A stretch of 64,000 nucleotides of DNA from Piper betle (lineage: Eukaryota; Streptophyta; Magnoliopsida; Piperales; Piperaceae). The stretch's first letter is position 1. Each line of letters opens with the position of its first letter. The position numbers and the translations under genes are program-made. Shown piece after piece: positions 1 through 13,179 of the stretch. The stretch spans positions 141,771 through 205,770 of the forward strand of contig JAURVB010003056.1 in the NCBI GenBank assembly GCA_033002965.1, given 5' to 3'. The notes beneath the pieces are model-generated. The model saw nothing but the letters and a program-made list of their open reading frames with translations, searched no databases and was not told where the DNA came from.

Positions 1-1734
1 AGGTGATAATTATTAGCATATCATGCTAGGATTGATGAATTGATGTGCTACATGTTTTTATTGTAATAAAAATATGAATTTGTCTGATTGAATTGTATTA
101 AAATGAATGTTAAGGAACTAATTAGGTAAATTAAGTAATTATTATAATCTAATGTAACGTAACGTAGAAAATCTTATATGAATTGATGTGCGATTGATGT
201 AAGTATGATTGATGTGTGTATGCTATAAGATGTGTGAATGTATTATAAGCGGGCGTTAGCTTTTAGTTTGATGTGTAGGTGTATAATAGGAACTTGCCGC
301 TTAGGCGCGAGAACATGCTCGAAGCTTTTGCTTGGTCTATTTAGGATTCGTTTCGCGTTTTACGTTTTATTCCACTGTATGCTTATTTTATTACTTGCAG
401 GACGGGTTAAGTGATGTTTTAGTTGATCCCACTTAACTCGGGCTATTTAATCAATCGATTTTCTGGATTAATAACCTTCGAGGATAAGATCCCTCGATTT
501 TGATTTCGAAAATAAGATCCACCGCAATTTGCCTTCGAGTATATTATATAAATCCCTTCTCTGACCTATATATAGTTCTATCGTGTTTTGGTAAGACGAA
601 AGATGGGAAAACAGACTCACACGTACCATGAATAGGTGCACGTGCCAATTAAAGCGGGCTTTGGATTAGTGAGAGGGTTGTTCTATTCCCGAGAGATCTT
701 GATAACTCCCATTTTGAGTTCTTCATACTTGAAGAAATGTAGAGGCTTACAGGTACTATTTAATATAACGCACGTCTAGACTTGTGGTTCACAAGGTATT
801 AAAGGCAACTGCTTGAGAGTACTCGGCTTTTGTGCTCAAGGCTAAGAGAATTATTGAGGAAATGAGAGGGCTTAAGATATACTGGAAAATGAGAAAATGT
901 CAAGAGATGCATCAACCCAGTCAGTTCAGGATATTATCGAGTCTGCAACCTGGTGGCTCCTCAGTAGATGCATTTAGCAGTGTTCACAAGAAGTATATAA
1001 ATGTTTTCTTCAAAATGAGAGTCAGCTCTGTTTACCAGTTTGCTATGTAGTTATATTTAGTAACACTTGTTACCAATGTTTCTTATACATATATGCAGGT
1101 GAGGATTAAATACTCGATACGCTGGCTTGGACGAAAGAGTAGTGACCTACCTTACATACACACACACATGCCTGCTAGCAGAATATTTGTTTTGGTTGTT
1201 CGTTATGTTATTATGAAAATGAAATTCTTGTGATGAAATTGCTTAAAATAAAATATAATATGATGAAGATTTTGACAAATAAAAATGTATAGTGAGAATA
1301 TGATCCGAAATATATATTAGTGTGTAGATTGAATGATGAAGGTGAAAATGAAAATTTGTCAGTGGGTCGAGACCCATAATATAGAGAATATTTTGATGTG
1401 GCCGAATTAAATATTTGTATGAAAAATATGGTGTAATGGATGTATATAAATTTATATATTTATACATGTTGACTTAATAGGGTGGCCCTTACTTATACTT
1501 TTAGAGGATACTCTATCGGTTTTTTTTCAAAATTTTTACTAATTTATCATAATTATTTTAATATATAAATTAGTTAACATATCATCCATATAATAATATA
1601 TTACAATTTTTATGCATTTATTTATACATAGCGATTAGTCTCTTCTATTTTGAAACACCACTCGGGTTAAGTTTGGATCAGTACTCGGGACGTTCTAGTT
1701 TGGTTCACGAGCTAGCTGCATTCGGGGTGCCACA
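1..1734 (-). mobile_element. Long LTR fragment, same family as the solo LTR at 14716-17596, inverted; left end outside the window
   Basis: Seen: this stretch matches the reverse complement of about 14716-16410. Shared landmarks are the ATGCTAGGATTG block near 25, the GGCGCGAG/CTCGAAGC block near 300, the ACTTAACTCGGG block near 430 and the CCTCGAGGATAAG-like block near 480. It ends at 1724-1734 with CGGGGTGCCACA, the counterpart of the inverted TGTAACACCC terminus of the other copy. Known: TGTAACACCC...TTACA termini and LTRs near 3 kb are typical of Ty3/gypsy chromoviruses of the Tekay/Del group. Inferred: the rest of the LTR, and perhaps an internal region, lies left of position 1. No coding domain is visible here. 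Confidence 0.7.
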
Positions 1735-2020
1735 CAAAGGGTCGATGTCCTAGCCATCATGGGTACAAAAAATTTCTGAAGAATTTCAAACACTTTTAAA
1801 TATTAACGGCACTGTAAACGCTTTATTTTGATTCTTTTTTTTAAATAAAGAGCGAACAGGCATGCGGAGCGGGAAGTGAAGTCGGCTTGAGCGCGCCGAG
1901 CCGTATTTACCCTTACGGCATCTCTGTTCTTCCCGACGGGTTCCGTCAACGCCTTCCAGACCCAACCCCTACAACCGCCGGCGATCCCGCCGCCGGAGAA
2001 ATTCTCCGGCGCCGCCGACC
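1735..2020. other. Spacer with remnant 5' region of the F-box/SNF2 pseudogene
   Basis: Between the LTR end and the first recognisable codon the sequence changes from AT-rich to GC-rich at about 1860. The GC-rich part probably is the old 5' untranslated region and proximal promoter of the pseudogene starting at 2021. I see no convincing TATA box. Confidence 0.35.
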
Positions 2021-5000
2021 ATGGACGGCAGCAACTCGCCCTTCCACGGCCGCATGCTCACCGGGTTCCTCTGCGTCGTGCTCTCCGCCCCTCGCTCCTC
2101 CCCCCCGCCCCCAACGCGCGTGCACCCCCTTCAAAGATGGCGCCGCCGCCCGATTCCGCTCCGACGGCGGCACCATCTTGCTCCCTCCTGCCAATGCCGG
2201 CGAATCAGCGCCTGCTGCGTAGCAAGACGTCGCCGGCGAGGGTGGTCCGAGGAAGCGGCGGAGGAGGAGTGAGATGCCGGGCGGGGGCTGCGGTGGCGAT
2301 GTGATGCGGCAAATTGAGGCGTTGTCGGAATCCAAGTGCGTGGAGGTGGAGGCGAAGTTGGTCGGGGTTGGGGTTCGGGATGGGGAGAGGAGGGCGTTGG
2401 TTTTGGTTGATGTGTACTTGCCGGTTGCGGCGTGGTCGGGGTGGCAGTGTCTGAAGTCGGGCGCCATCGCGGCCTCCCTGTTTCAACACTTGAGGTTAAC
2501 GCTTCTTCATTTCTTGTTTCTTTTGTTGATTGCTTTGATTGTTGCTAGAAGTTGAATCGAGTAAGGTAAGTTATTAAACAATTCTTTGAGGATTCTTGTC
2601 TGTACTGTAATCAATCAATGATGAGGGGAATTTGGAAGGTTAAACTATTTAAGGGATTTGGATGGAAGTTTAGGGGCTTTGCGACGTTGAAACAGAACCT
2701 AATGAAGTGGGGAATAGAATGGCTTAATGTATTAAAGCGGCTGGAGAAGTAGTTCATAGAGAATGTTGAGGAGCGTGGGATATTCAGAAGGATATTTGGC
2801 GATGGAACGAAATTGTTCAAACTGTTAATAGTAAAACGTTTGCTCCGTCGGTAGGTGGCGAAAAAGTGGTGATTTTGAAGATGCGTTAAGGTATAAAAGG
2901 GCTAGATAGGAACCTAAACCAGCCATAAGCAAAGCTTTACTCTAGGTGTAAGGGCCTTTATAATAATTTAACTTCCAAAGATGGGGAAAAACCATTTATA
3001 AATTGGCCAAAGTGTGGGATTGTAAAAGCAAATATTGTGGTATTATGTGTTGTATCAAAGGCAAAGACAAATTGTTGGTGAAACACTGAAAGATGATCTT
3101 GATAGAAAGTGTTGGGAGAAGGCTATTTTTATACGTTTTTGAATAAATTTAGTGATTGCAATTTTTTCTATAAGACTTTATATGATGCTTATTTTAAGAA
3201 GAAGAAGAAGTGTGTGTGTTTGCTTTTTCCATGCACCGCCCCCGACTCTTAGTGTTTTTCTTCGATTAATCACTTCATTAGCAGTTTTCTGATTTCTGCT
3301 ATAAATCTTACTTCGAAAAAAGTTCACTTTGGCAGTTGAGCTCGTGAAAGGAGTCGGCACATCACATTAGTATATCCTTTTTGTTTTGTATACCTAATCA
3401 CCTATTTTGTATTTTGAAGGATCTTTCAATGGTTCCCTAAAGCCTTGAGATGCAAGACTAGAAGCTTTTTATGAGTAAGAGATTGGTTCAGTTGGGCCAA
3501 AAACCTTGGATATTTGAAAAATCTGCGTCTGTTTAGAACTGCTTCCATTCGTTGTTGGTTTTCTAGATTTAGAAGTTCTTTTTTTCTTGCAGTAACCTTG
3601 TTACTAGTTTTCTATGTTTGTCTGATTCTATTTTTTAAATTGATCATTTGTCTTTAGTGGTGGTTTAGCATTTGACACATCTTTTTTCGCTTTGCAGTTT
3701 ATTTTATTGTTAACACAGTGCACCTATAAGTATCTGCTGCTGGAACTGGAAGGTGCGAAACTCACTATATACCATTGATTACACTGATGAGATGTGCGTT
3801 TTGGTGGATGAAGATAGCATTTGGAATCCTGCACGCTGCCATGTTCTTGGATACAAAGTGCATTCCAATGTTTCAACATCTAACAAAGACCAATTATTTG
3901 AACTCTATGAAAAAGAGGAAGAGTGGGATCTTTCAGATGATCTTTTGACCAATATCCTTAGCTCTCTCAGCCCAAGGGACCTTATCAAAGTTGCTGCCAC
4001 TTGTCGTCAGTTAAGGTCATTGGCCGTGTCAATAATGCCATGCATGAAGCTTAGACTTTTTCCCCATCAGCAGGCTGCAGTTGAGTGGATGCTTCAGCGT
4101 GAATGTGACCCTGAGGTCCTTTCCTCCCCCTATATATTTGGATTTTGCAACTGAGGATGTATTTCATTTTTACATTACTGCTATGATGGGAGAACTAATA
4201 ACCGGTATGGCTCTCATGGTCACTGATTTTCGTGGAGGAATGTTCTCAGACGAGCCAGGCTTAGGAAAGACGATTACTGCTCTTTCCCTTATTAAACGCA
4301 AGGGTCACTGCTGGATCCGCCTGATGAAATAGATATTGTGTGGTGCTCTCATAATTCTGAACAACGCTGTGGATACTATGAATGCAAGTCTGAAGATTTG
4401 CTCCCTGGTAGCTTCGTGTCAACTGGGAAGCAAATTCATGTTAAACATGAGAGGAGAGGTTGGAGTTTTCTTGACAGTATTGCACCAAAATCTTGCACTG
4501 CAGGAAGTCTCTCGCATGGTCAAAAGAGTGATGGACTAATGGAGCCAATTTTACCCCTTGAACTCTCAGGTTCTCCAAGCGCAAATTCTTATTTTAATAC
4601 AAGAGGAATGTGATGTACAAGGACCATGAATTGTATGAAGAAGAACTTAATGGGGGTGTTCTACCAAGAATCTGTTTCTGCTTCCAAGTAGAGATGAAAA
4701 AGTCTGCAAATGGAAGGACCTATTTAACAAAAGTGAACCCTTCCTGTGGGGGTTCAGAGAAGCAAAAGAAGCTAAAGAAGAGTGTCAACCTACCCAGATG
4801 ATGAAACTTGGGTACAGTACGATGCATGCAGGAAATGGCAGAAGCTCTTCCAGGGATCAATTCCAGATGCATCTTCGGCATGGTTCTGTAGCATGAACAG
4901 TGACACGTTTCATCAGAGCTGCTCTGTTTCTGAGGAGTCTTGGCCATGATTTTCTGAGAAGGGAACTTTACAAGGAAAGTATCAGAACAAATCCTTTTTT

Positions 5001-7801
5001 GAGAATGTGCTAAAAGAACATTTTCTGCTTATAAATGCTGAAACTAGAAAAGCTCTCATGTGGTTGGCGAATCTCTCTGTTGTAAAGTTAGCCGAAATGG
5101 AAATCATTGGGCTAAGATGTCCAGTGATAGCCACAAGCTTTGGCTCAGATGAAGATTCGCTAGGCTACTATAAAATATTTCATGCATTTGGTCTCACTAA
5201 GAAAGTTATAAGAGTGGCAGTTAGGTGGTTTTACCCATATGTCCTCACTGGCAACTTGATGTTTGATGTCACTGCATTAAGAGTTGCCCTATCCAAGCCT
5301 CTGGATACCTTCAAGTTGTATCTATCAAGGGCTACACTTATTGTCATTCCTGCTAATTTGGTTGACCATTGGAAGACACAAATTCAGAGACATGTAAGAC
5401 CTGGTCAGCTTCGAGTTTTTGTCGACACCACTTGCTCACAACCTTGCATGGGATTATGACATTGTCATTACCAAGTTTAATCGGTTGAGTACAGACTGGA
5501 GTCCTCATAGGAGAAGCATAATGAGGCAAATTCACTGGCTTAGAATAATGCTAGATGAAGGACACACCCTTACTTCTAGTCTTAATTTGACTAACAAATT
5601 GCAGATGACCATCTCTTTGGTAGCTACTAGTAGGTGGATACTGACTGGAACTCCGATCCCATGACTCCATCTTGTCAAGTAGCTCATCTTCAATCTATGT
5701 TGAAATTTTTACATGAAGCGTATGGACACGATCAGAAAGCATGAGAAGGTGTGTATGGACACGATCAGAAAGCATGGAAAGGTGGCATACTTAAACCATT
5801 TGAAGCGCAGATTGAAGAAGGGAGATCTCGACTCTTGGCACTACTTCAAAGGTGCATGGTTAGTGCGAAGAAAAGTGATTTGCATAATATTCCTCCTTGA
5901 ATAAAGAAAGTGACTTTTCTTGATTGTACTGAAGAACATGCACAAAGTTATAATGAACTGGTGGCCACTATTCGGCGTAATATTTTGATGGCTGATTGGA
6001 ATGATCCATCCCATGTAGGGTCTCTTCTTAATCCTATACAGTGGAAATATATTACAATTAGGAATGTGAGGCTGTCTTGCTGTGTGGCTGGACACATTAA
6101 AGTTGCAGACGCTGGAAATGATATTCAGGAGACTATGGATAGTTGAGTTGAACAAGGGCTGGATCCACAGTGTGAAGAGTATGCTTTCATTAGATGCTCT
6201 CTTCTGAATGGGTGTAATTGCCTAAGTTAGAATAATATTTTTCTCTTGTGCTGATTTTAGTGCCAGGCTAATTGTTTGGCGTGCTTTAAATGGGCTGAAA
6301 GCCACCTATATTTTGTCAGGTGCAAGGAATGGTGACACTTGCCTGTTATAACACCCTGGCCATTGACAGTGAGAAATGTACGTTTCCTGGATGTGGTAAG
6401 CCATATGAGATGCAAAGCCCTGAAATAATGACCTGTCCGGAGAGCCATAATCCAAATGGCCAGTTCCAAAGGACCTCATCGAATTGCAACCTTACTACAA
6501 GCAGGCAAGTGTTATCTTTGGCCCTGGATTTCTGTGTTGTCTGTGTCTTTGCCTAGTTCTTCACTTCGTTGTTATGCAGGATGACTGGGCTCCTGACTGG
6601 CATGCAATGTCAAGCAGTAAAGTTGCATATTTGGTGGGAAGGCTTAAGGCTTTCAAAGAGAATAAGAATGATGGTTGTTTGATAGTTGAAAATGGTGGTG
6701 GGGACTTGAAGGAACGCCTAGAAGGAGCTATAGACCATTTGGTTTGAGATTATGATAAACATCTATAGAGAGTAATTATATTCTCTCAATTTCTCGTGCA
6801 TATACACGTGATTGAAGAGCAGGTAGTGATTCTTTCCTGATCATTTATTTGATTGTACCTTATAACTTCTGTCTTCTTGCAGTTAACAACTGCTGGAATT
6901 AAGTATACTGGGTTATATAGCCCGATGCATGCTAGTAACAAGGTATTCTTTCAACTACCTTTCTATTTCATTTGTGTTGCTATACAGTGCAACAATAACT
7001 GCTGCAGGTTTCTTCCAATTTAGAGTTCACACACACTACTTTTTATGTTTCAGTTTGCAGTTCAAGTCATTGATGGTTTTTCAACATGACCCAAATTGCA
7101 TGGCTCTTATAATGGTTGGAAGTGCTGCATTAGGTCTTGATTTGAGTTTGTCGCCCATGTGTTTCTCATGGAACCAATTTGGGATAGAAGGTAACTCAAA
7201 GTATGTTTGGATCTTTTTCTTCAAACTTGCATGATGTGTATTCTCTTATTTTTTGGTCTACTAACAGAGTAAATGACTGGTAACCTGATTGGTTGGAGTG
7301 AAGGCATTCGGTCTCTAAATGACAAATCTTGGAATTAGATCCTGGGCCTGGGTGGTAGTGTTTTCATTGATTTAAGTTGCAGTCCTTGCTGAGTGATGAA
7401 AACTTTTGCCATGCGTGGTACGATTGAAGAGCAAATGATACAGTTTTTACAGATGAGTAAATTGTTGCATTTGCCGTGATAATATCACCTTTGGCCAAAT
7501 CTATGTTAGGTTTCTATATTAAGGGCACAACTATGTTGTATATTTTCTGGGGACATAATATGAAGCTCTTTGGTTTATATCAATTGCTTATTTTTCTCAG
7601 CAGTATAGAATTCCTATATTAAATAGACCTAACAGTTATTTGTGGCTCACATCAGAATAAAACGATTATAGGAGAACCATGAAGCAAGAGTTTTGCCAGA
7701 GTGACATTGAAAGACCACGAGGGCATAGAACATTGCATGCTTTTGCTGATAGCAACTATTTGGCTCAGCTTAGTTTTGTACATACAGGTGCTGGTTTGTG
7801 A
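2021..7801 (+). pseudogene. Decayed F-box / CW zinc finger / SNF2 helicase gene (At3g54460-like)
   Basis: Known: the intact plant family joins an F-box, a CW-type zinc finger, a split SNF2 ATPase and a RING-like finger, and is thought to act in chromatin or ubiquitin pathways. Seen in order: N-terminal block from MDGSNSPFHGRML (2021) to VDVYLPVAAWSGWQ (about 2450); F-box WDLSDDLLTNILSSLSP (about 3927-3980); PHQQAAVEWMLQRE; Walker A DEPGLGKT (about 4250); CW finger (about 4800-4910); VDHWKTQIQRH (about 5360); DEGH box (5554-5565); LTGTP; DSEKCTFPGCG (about 6366); helicase C-terminal GSAALGLDLS (about 7120); MRGTIEEQM (7411); and a C-terminal stop at 7799-7801. Introns remain, so it is not a processed copy. 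Lesions: frameshift near 2100-2135, TAG 2220-2222, frame slips near 4126-4130 and 4309, TGA 4947-4949, a 33-bp tandem duplication 5720-5785, TGA 5898-5900 and others. The first CW cysteine is tyrosine (4818-4820). Non-functional with high confidence. Confidence 0.92.
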
Positions 7802-9111
7802 AGTTATTAAATTCATTCAATTTTTTGGCAAGGTAAGGTAACTGTATATATATATATATATATATTTATTTTTTTTCCTTGAGGTGTTCACATCTTTGTC
7901 GTATCCTTCTTCTAAATATACCACTTTTTTTGGTTCCTAAACATGCCAGACTTAGTTTTCTTATATAGCTCTGACACTCATGCTGTATCATGTGTTAGTG
8001 GAATTTTCATCGTGCAATAAACTTCGATGATGCTAAGAAAAGCCATTCTCATGCGCAAAACTTGTTGGAATGTCATTCTTTGTATAGATTAGTTGATCGG
8101 AAAGGAATTGCAGTCAGCCGGATGCTGAAACGACTATCAACCTCTCCATTCTATCACCATCTCCCTCCACTCTTAACCACCAAAAGAATGGTCGTGGAAA
8201 CTGCTTTTAATGCAGCTAATGAGATCAACTTCGAGACCATCAATAGCATTTCTTTATTTCTGTTATAGGTATGTTTAGTTGTCTAGAAATGGAAGAAATA
8301 TAAAATTTGGATGTTATAATGTTTGGATGTTAAAAAATTTAGTCAGAAAATTTTATTTTCAATTAAAATAAGTCTAACATTGTCTTCTGAAAAACAAAAA
8401 AATTGAAAAAAACTTAAGGATATACATATTGATTTATTTTTTATTTTCATTATGTTTTTTTGCTGTCCATACATGTTGTATTCATGTATATTTTTTTTCA
8501 TTTACACTATTTTCATTTTAACCCTTACCCAATCAATTCAATTTCACAAGTATTTAGCTGGAGGCTATATATTTTTTCTGGAAAAAAAAAATTTCTTTCC
8601 CGCATGACTTACACGCTTAGTACCCGATCTTGGTTCAAGTGCAACATCAATTAAGTAAACTTGTTTCAAATTTGTGATTCATAGAACTTGCAATATTAAC
8701 CAACATTGCTTCGTAGGACTTGCAATGAGAAAATTAGTAGTTGGTGAAAAACGTTGTTGAGCACACAAGGCACATTTCTCAAGTAAACCACAATATCACG
8801 AGTATTGAGTATTTATTCTATTTGCACCTTTGCACTAATTATGATCATATATCAAGAAGCCTCTACGGAGACGCCAAACTACATATACCAGAAGTTGTTG
8901 CTTAGCACTAAAAAAGCCACCCACCAATAGGAAAAAAATGTGTGCAATAATAGAATTCTATGTACAGAAGCCACCCCAAAAATAGAAAGCCGCCTGCAGG
9001 GTCAAATATAGAACGTGTCAATATACACGGGGTGATTGTAGAACATTTGGTTAAGCATCAAATATCCAAAATGTCATTAAAAAAATAAACAGTACTTACA
9101 GAGCAATTTAA
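7802..9111. other. Intergenic, no gene recognised
   Basis: Contains a (TA)n tract at about 7847-7864 and AT-rich DNA. An open stretch of 68 codons at 8062-8268 (+) matches nothing I recognise and has no splice or promoter context, so I do not call it. The part just left of 9111 is the 3' flank of the minus-strand gene. Confidence 0.5.
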
Positions 9112-12100
9112 TCAGTCACTTGTGATCTCATCATAGCTCACAGCTTCTGATATGGTATCAAGGCGGTTATTTACATCTGTTCATAAGGGGGGAAAATGAA
9201 TACTCCCTACAAATAATGATACTCGAAGGGAGGCGCGTATCAAGTCACAAGTTGTTTTTCAGTAAGAAATGTAAGCACATACGAATGTGCGACCATCAAA
9301 ATTTAACTCTTACCCATCATAACACAGTTTTCTAACAATAATTCACCTATCCATAAATTTCATTTGAGCAACAACCCAAGTCATTCTAAATTGACTTACT
9401 TAACTTGTGCGTTCAAATCACTAAGCCTATCAGTACCAAAATTTTTTAACAGATGAGAAATTCCGTTAAACTGAAGCATACAGGTAACTTAAAAAGCTTA
9501 AAATACAGAAGAACTATCTAACCTTGGCATCCTCTGCCTAGAGAATCAAGAAAATTGCCGTCATTGGTAGCAAGGAATGGAGATCTAGGATAACTTTCCA
9601 AAATGTCTAGAAGCAGCATGAAAAATACTCAGGCAATAAACAAGAAATAAATACCTTTCTATGTGCCTGTTAAAGTACTACATACATGTACAAGCAACAT
9701 AAGCAAGTTTGGCATACCAGAACTTTGAGAGAAGTCAGCTGTCAAATCAGAAAGACTGAAGTTTCTAGGGATCTGCCCCAAAAATCCAAATGAAGATGTA
9801 TCAACTTCCAGCAAAGATGAGTCATTCACAGAGTGTGAGTTCGAATCTCCATGACTAAAAGATGTATCTCCCATTGTTGATGGTGTATCCAAGACATTTC
9901 CCTCCGCACCTAATGTGAAGACTGGATTACTTGAATAGCAGGGATCCGATTTAAGTGCCATCCTGTTCATTTCATTGATCATGCCAATTTGTGAACTATG
10001 GGAAGCAAGCGTATTTGCAGAGAAGTCGACCATTCCAACTTGAGCAAAAGTATCATTTGTACCATGCATTCCTGGGTGCTGCATGGAAGCACTTCCATTT
10101 AGGACTGAAGGGTGTAGACACCTTGACGAAGCCAATGTAGGTTCCATTGCATAGCAAGGAGGGGGAGCTTGCTGCACTGATTTTTTTTTTTAAATAAAAA
10201 AATGGAAACGCCTTGAGTACTCAATGAATTCAAAAAATACAATACAAAGCTCCAGCAAAGCTACATACTACGCATATCAGTTTGCTTTTTTTAGAAAAAC
10301 TCTAAACGATAATTAGGAAGTCCAAAAGAGGCAAAGAAGCAAGCACACATGGCATCCAACTCTCCATTTAGCTACATTCTATTTTGTTGATGATGTGTGA
10401 ATGATATAACATATATGCATTGATTACAAGTTACTTAAGATTACAAATTATCAATGATATGCACCAGTTTCTCATATATGCATAGATCACAAGTTACTTA
10501 AGATTACATATTATCAACTATATGCACCTGTTTCTTAGACAATGTCTACCAATCCACTATATAAAAACATGGGAACCGGAATAGAATCTGGCATAATTTA
10601 TAAAAGGTTCCTTAGTAAATTTCCAAACTCAAGCTTATGAATACAATTAAGTGTAGCAAATCCATTGTTTACCAAATATTGACTGCCAAGTCATTGTTGA
10701 ATGTTATAGTGCATTTTTTGCATGGAAAGAAAGACACTCTAATGCACTTCAACTTAATTCAAAAAAATTACATCTGCTAAAATCTTGTCAACAATGAAAA
10801 CAATGCATAATGTCTATCCTATTCTATGCTTCCAATTACAAATATCAGCCTATTTTAATTTATCCCACTCAACAAGCAGCTATGTCAATAGTTGACAGCA
10901 CAAATATCGAATATAATAGATTCATACATACATGGGGAAAATGACGACCCATTCAAATAAGCTAATGGGGCACCAGATGCAGGTATCTCTTTCATGAGTT
11001 CAAATTGCTGCTCAAGTAATTTATTGAAAATCACTATCTGTTGCTTCAACATTAATCTAACATGATATGCCTTGAAAAAGTCTCGATTTTCCTCTTCAAG
11101 TTTCTGCCAAACTGCAAAAAAATAATGCAATCAGAAAGTAAGCTCACATAATTCCATATACGAACAAGAAGAAATACAGAAAACACCAAACCATATTGTT
11201 TGCTTAAAGTCTAACTCCGAAAATGTTCATTTAACGTCAAAATGACACTCATACAGCATCAAGAGTAATTAAATAGATACAGGGATGAAAGCACAAAAGG
11301 AATAAATTTTACCAAGTTCAGTGAAGCCAGGCTCTATTTTTGCCTCTAGCAAAGCGTTTGGACTACTTCTTTCTGGTTCATGTATAGCTGAAGACACCGC
11401 TCAATTAAATTTTGTACCTAAAAGACAAAATAAACAAGAACACATTAGCGACAATCAAGAAAATGAGAAATGACATTTTATAAACAAAATAAGCATATGA
11501 ATGCTAATCCTAAAGAGAAAGCTACCGATAAATGAATGCTTCTCTAAAAATGTACGTAAAAGACAAGCAATAAAACTATAAATAGTTGTTCAAAAATAAT
11601 AAAAAACAATATATGCAACAATTGGTTGAAGAATTTGTAGAGACATGCAACAATTGGTTGAAGAATTTGTAGAGACGAGAAAGAGAAGAGGCCAAACATG
11701 AAGAGTGAGCACGAGCAATAAAAACTGGATGCACATCAACTACGTTGGGGAAATGGTTCATGACAGGAAAAAGAAAAGGCCAGCAGAAGCCATCAACACC
11801 AATGAACCAATAGCTCTTCTCGTGAATGACCAAGGGAGAATACTTAAGTGGTACTAAGGAAAAAAATGAATAGAAATTTTCGCAACACTAAAAAAATGTG
11901 TGGGGTCGTGTGCAATCATTAAAATATTAAAACCTAGAGAAAGAGGCCTGCAAAAGATGGATCAAGAACACGGGAGGCAAAACCTGCAGAAAACATGTGG
12001 ACCAAAAATAATAATAATAAGTGGCAAATTTTCAAAATTTGCCCCCAACTCGGATCCTTTGGGAACAGGTGGAAGAGAAAGTAAACATCTCACATAAATT

Positions 12101-12327
12101 AAAATTTTCTTCTTGCCAAAGAGAACATAATTTGAGAACATGATTATAACAATGTCTTAGCAAGAGTCATTACCAAGCTCCTTCATGCTTATCATCCCTA
12201 TAAAATCTAGCGATAATAATAGGTATTAAAATCACCAAGATGAGGAGCAGCAAACAAATGGGACTGAAAAGCTAATTTACCAATTGAATATCCTGGCGCG
12301 AGACCCGCCTTGGCTCTCCCCTGACAT
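9112..12327 (-). CDS. Plant-specific TIGR01589 (A_thal_3526) family protein, spliced; two 1-nt frame breaks
   Basis: Known: an uncharacterised plant family defined by a roughly 60-residue N-terminal domain beginning VQNLIERCLQLYMNQKEVV; function unknown. Coding exons on the minus strand: 12327-12281 (ATG at 12327), 11417-11313, 11111-10932, 10176-9718, 9606-9523, 9176-9112 (TGA 9114-9112). Every junction is GT-AG, and phases agree from the second half of the 11417 exon to the stop. Seen: VQNLIERCLQLYMNQKEVVQ, then AKIEPGFTELVWQKLEEEN spanning an intron, then RLMLKQQIVIFNKLLEQQ; a Ser/Asn-rich middle; end DTISEAVSYDEITSD. Two single-base losses break the frame: in the ATG exon near 12295 (a CC that reads correctly as CCC) and near 11348 (TTT that reads correctly as TTTT). 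All else looks selected, so this is either a recently killed gene or a functional gene with assembly errors. Confidence 0.78.
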
Positions 12328-12963
12328 TTTCTTAATTGTTTACCAAGGAGACTGACCGAATAAGAAAGCAAAGTAAAGCATGTCCACAGGCCAATATAAT
12401 GAGGCTTTGCCAGTCTAGTGCCGATATTTGCCGCTAACCATCAAATTTAACCACCTACAAACACTGAAAAGTAGACTATTCAATTTAAGAACTAAAAATA
12501 TTATTCCAGCAGTTCAATCATAAAAAACCAATAACACCAATCATGAAGGTAGCAAGCCTCATGGACACCAATCTGAAACCTTCCACCCCTGACCTAAATG
12601 AAATTAATTAAGATATATTAGCAATTCCAGCCCATCCACCAATTTAATGTAGCTATAACAAACAGCCTACTGCCAACATTGAAGGCACTACAAGAATAAA
12701 AGAACTCTCAATCCACTTCAATTCACTTCAAGAAGAACTAAGTCTTCTTCCATCAGTTCAACCATCACAATATCAATAAAAAAGATCAATAAACCGGTTG
12801 GCGTCATCAACGTTCTTCCTCCAAAACCAATCGCGATAAATTCATCCCAACCACTGTTTCCCAGCTAGCCAGTGCGATCTCGGCGGAATTTCGACGCAAT
12901 CAATCCCGGGTTTCAGGGAGACGAGAAATGGAGATCAATCTGAGAAAAGAAACGGAATCTCAC

Positions 12964-13090
12964 CTCTTAGCCGCCTTCGCACTCTGCCGCCTTCGCACTC
13001 TGCCGCCGTCGATGTCGTCGGTGGTGGTGGTCGCCGGAGATGGAGGGGATAGCGTTGGGACAATTAGGGTTTCAATGGGAGGGGAGAAGC
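12964..13090 (-). other. 5' untranslated exon and start region of the TIGR01589 gene
   Basis: On the minus strand this reads as a GC-rich leader containing AACCCTAATTG, without any ATG, ending in a consensus donor AG|GTGAGA at 12964/12963. The long first intron would then run to about 12330. A 16-bp unit (GCCGCCTTCGCACTCT on +) is duplicated in tandem at about 12970-13001. The exon's 5' limit is inferred. Confidence 0.45.
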
Positions 13091-13179
13091 CGATGCCGAC
13101 AAAATATGGGTTTTGGTCGGGTCTTAACCGGGTAAACGGACACTTTTCCGCATCTACAACTTGTCATGGTTAAAATTAA

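Noticed and set aside
8062..8268. 68-codon open stretch downstream of the SNF2 relic
   Set aside because: No known similarity, no promoter or splice context; length expected by chance in this DNA.
12928..13173. 81-codon plus-strand frame at the TIGR01589 gene start
   Set aside because: It is antisense to the 5' leader exon whose donor AG|GTGAGA is clear on the minus strand.
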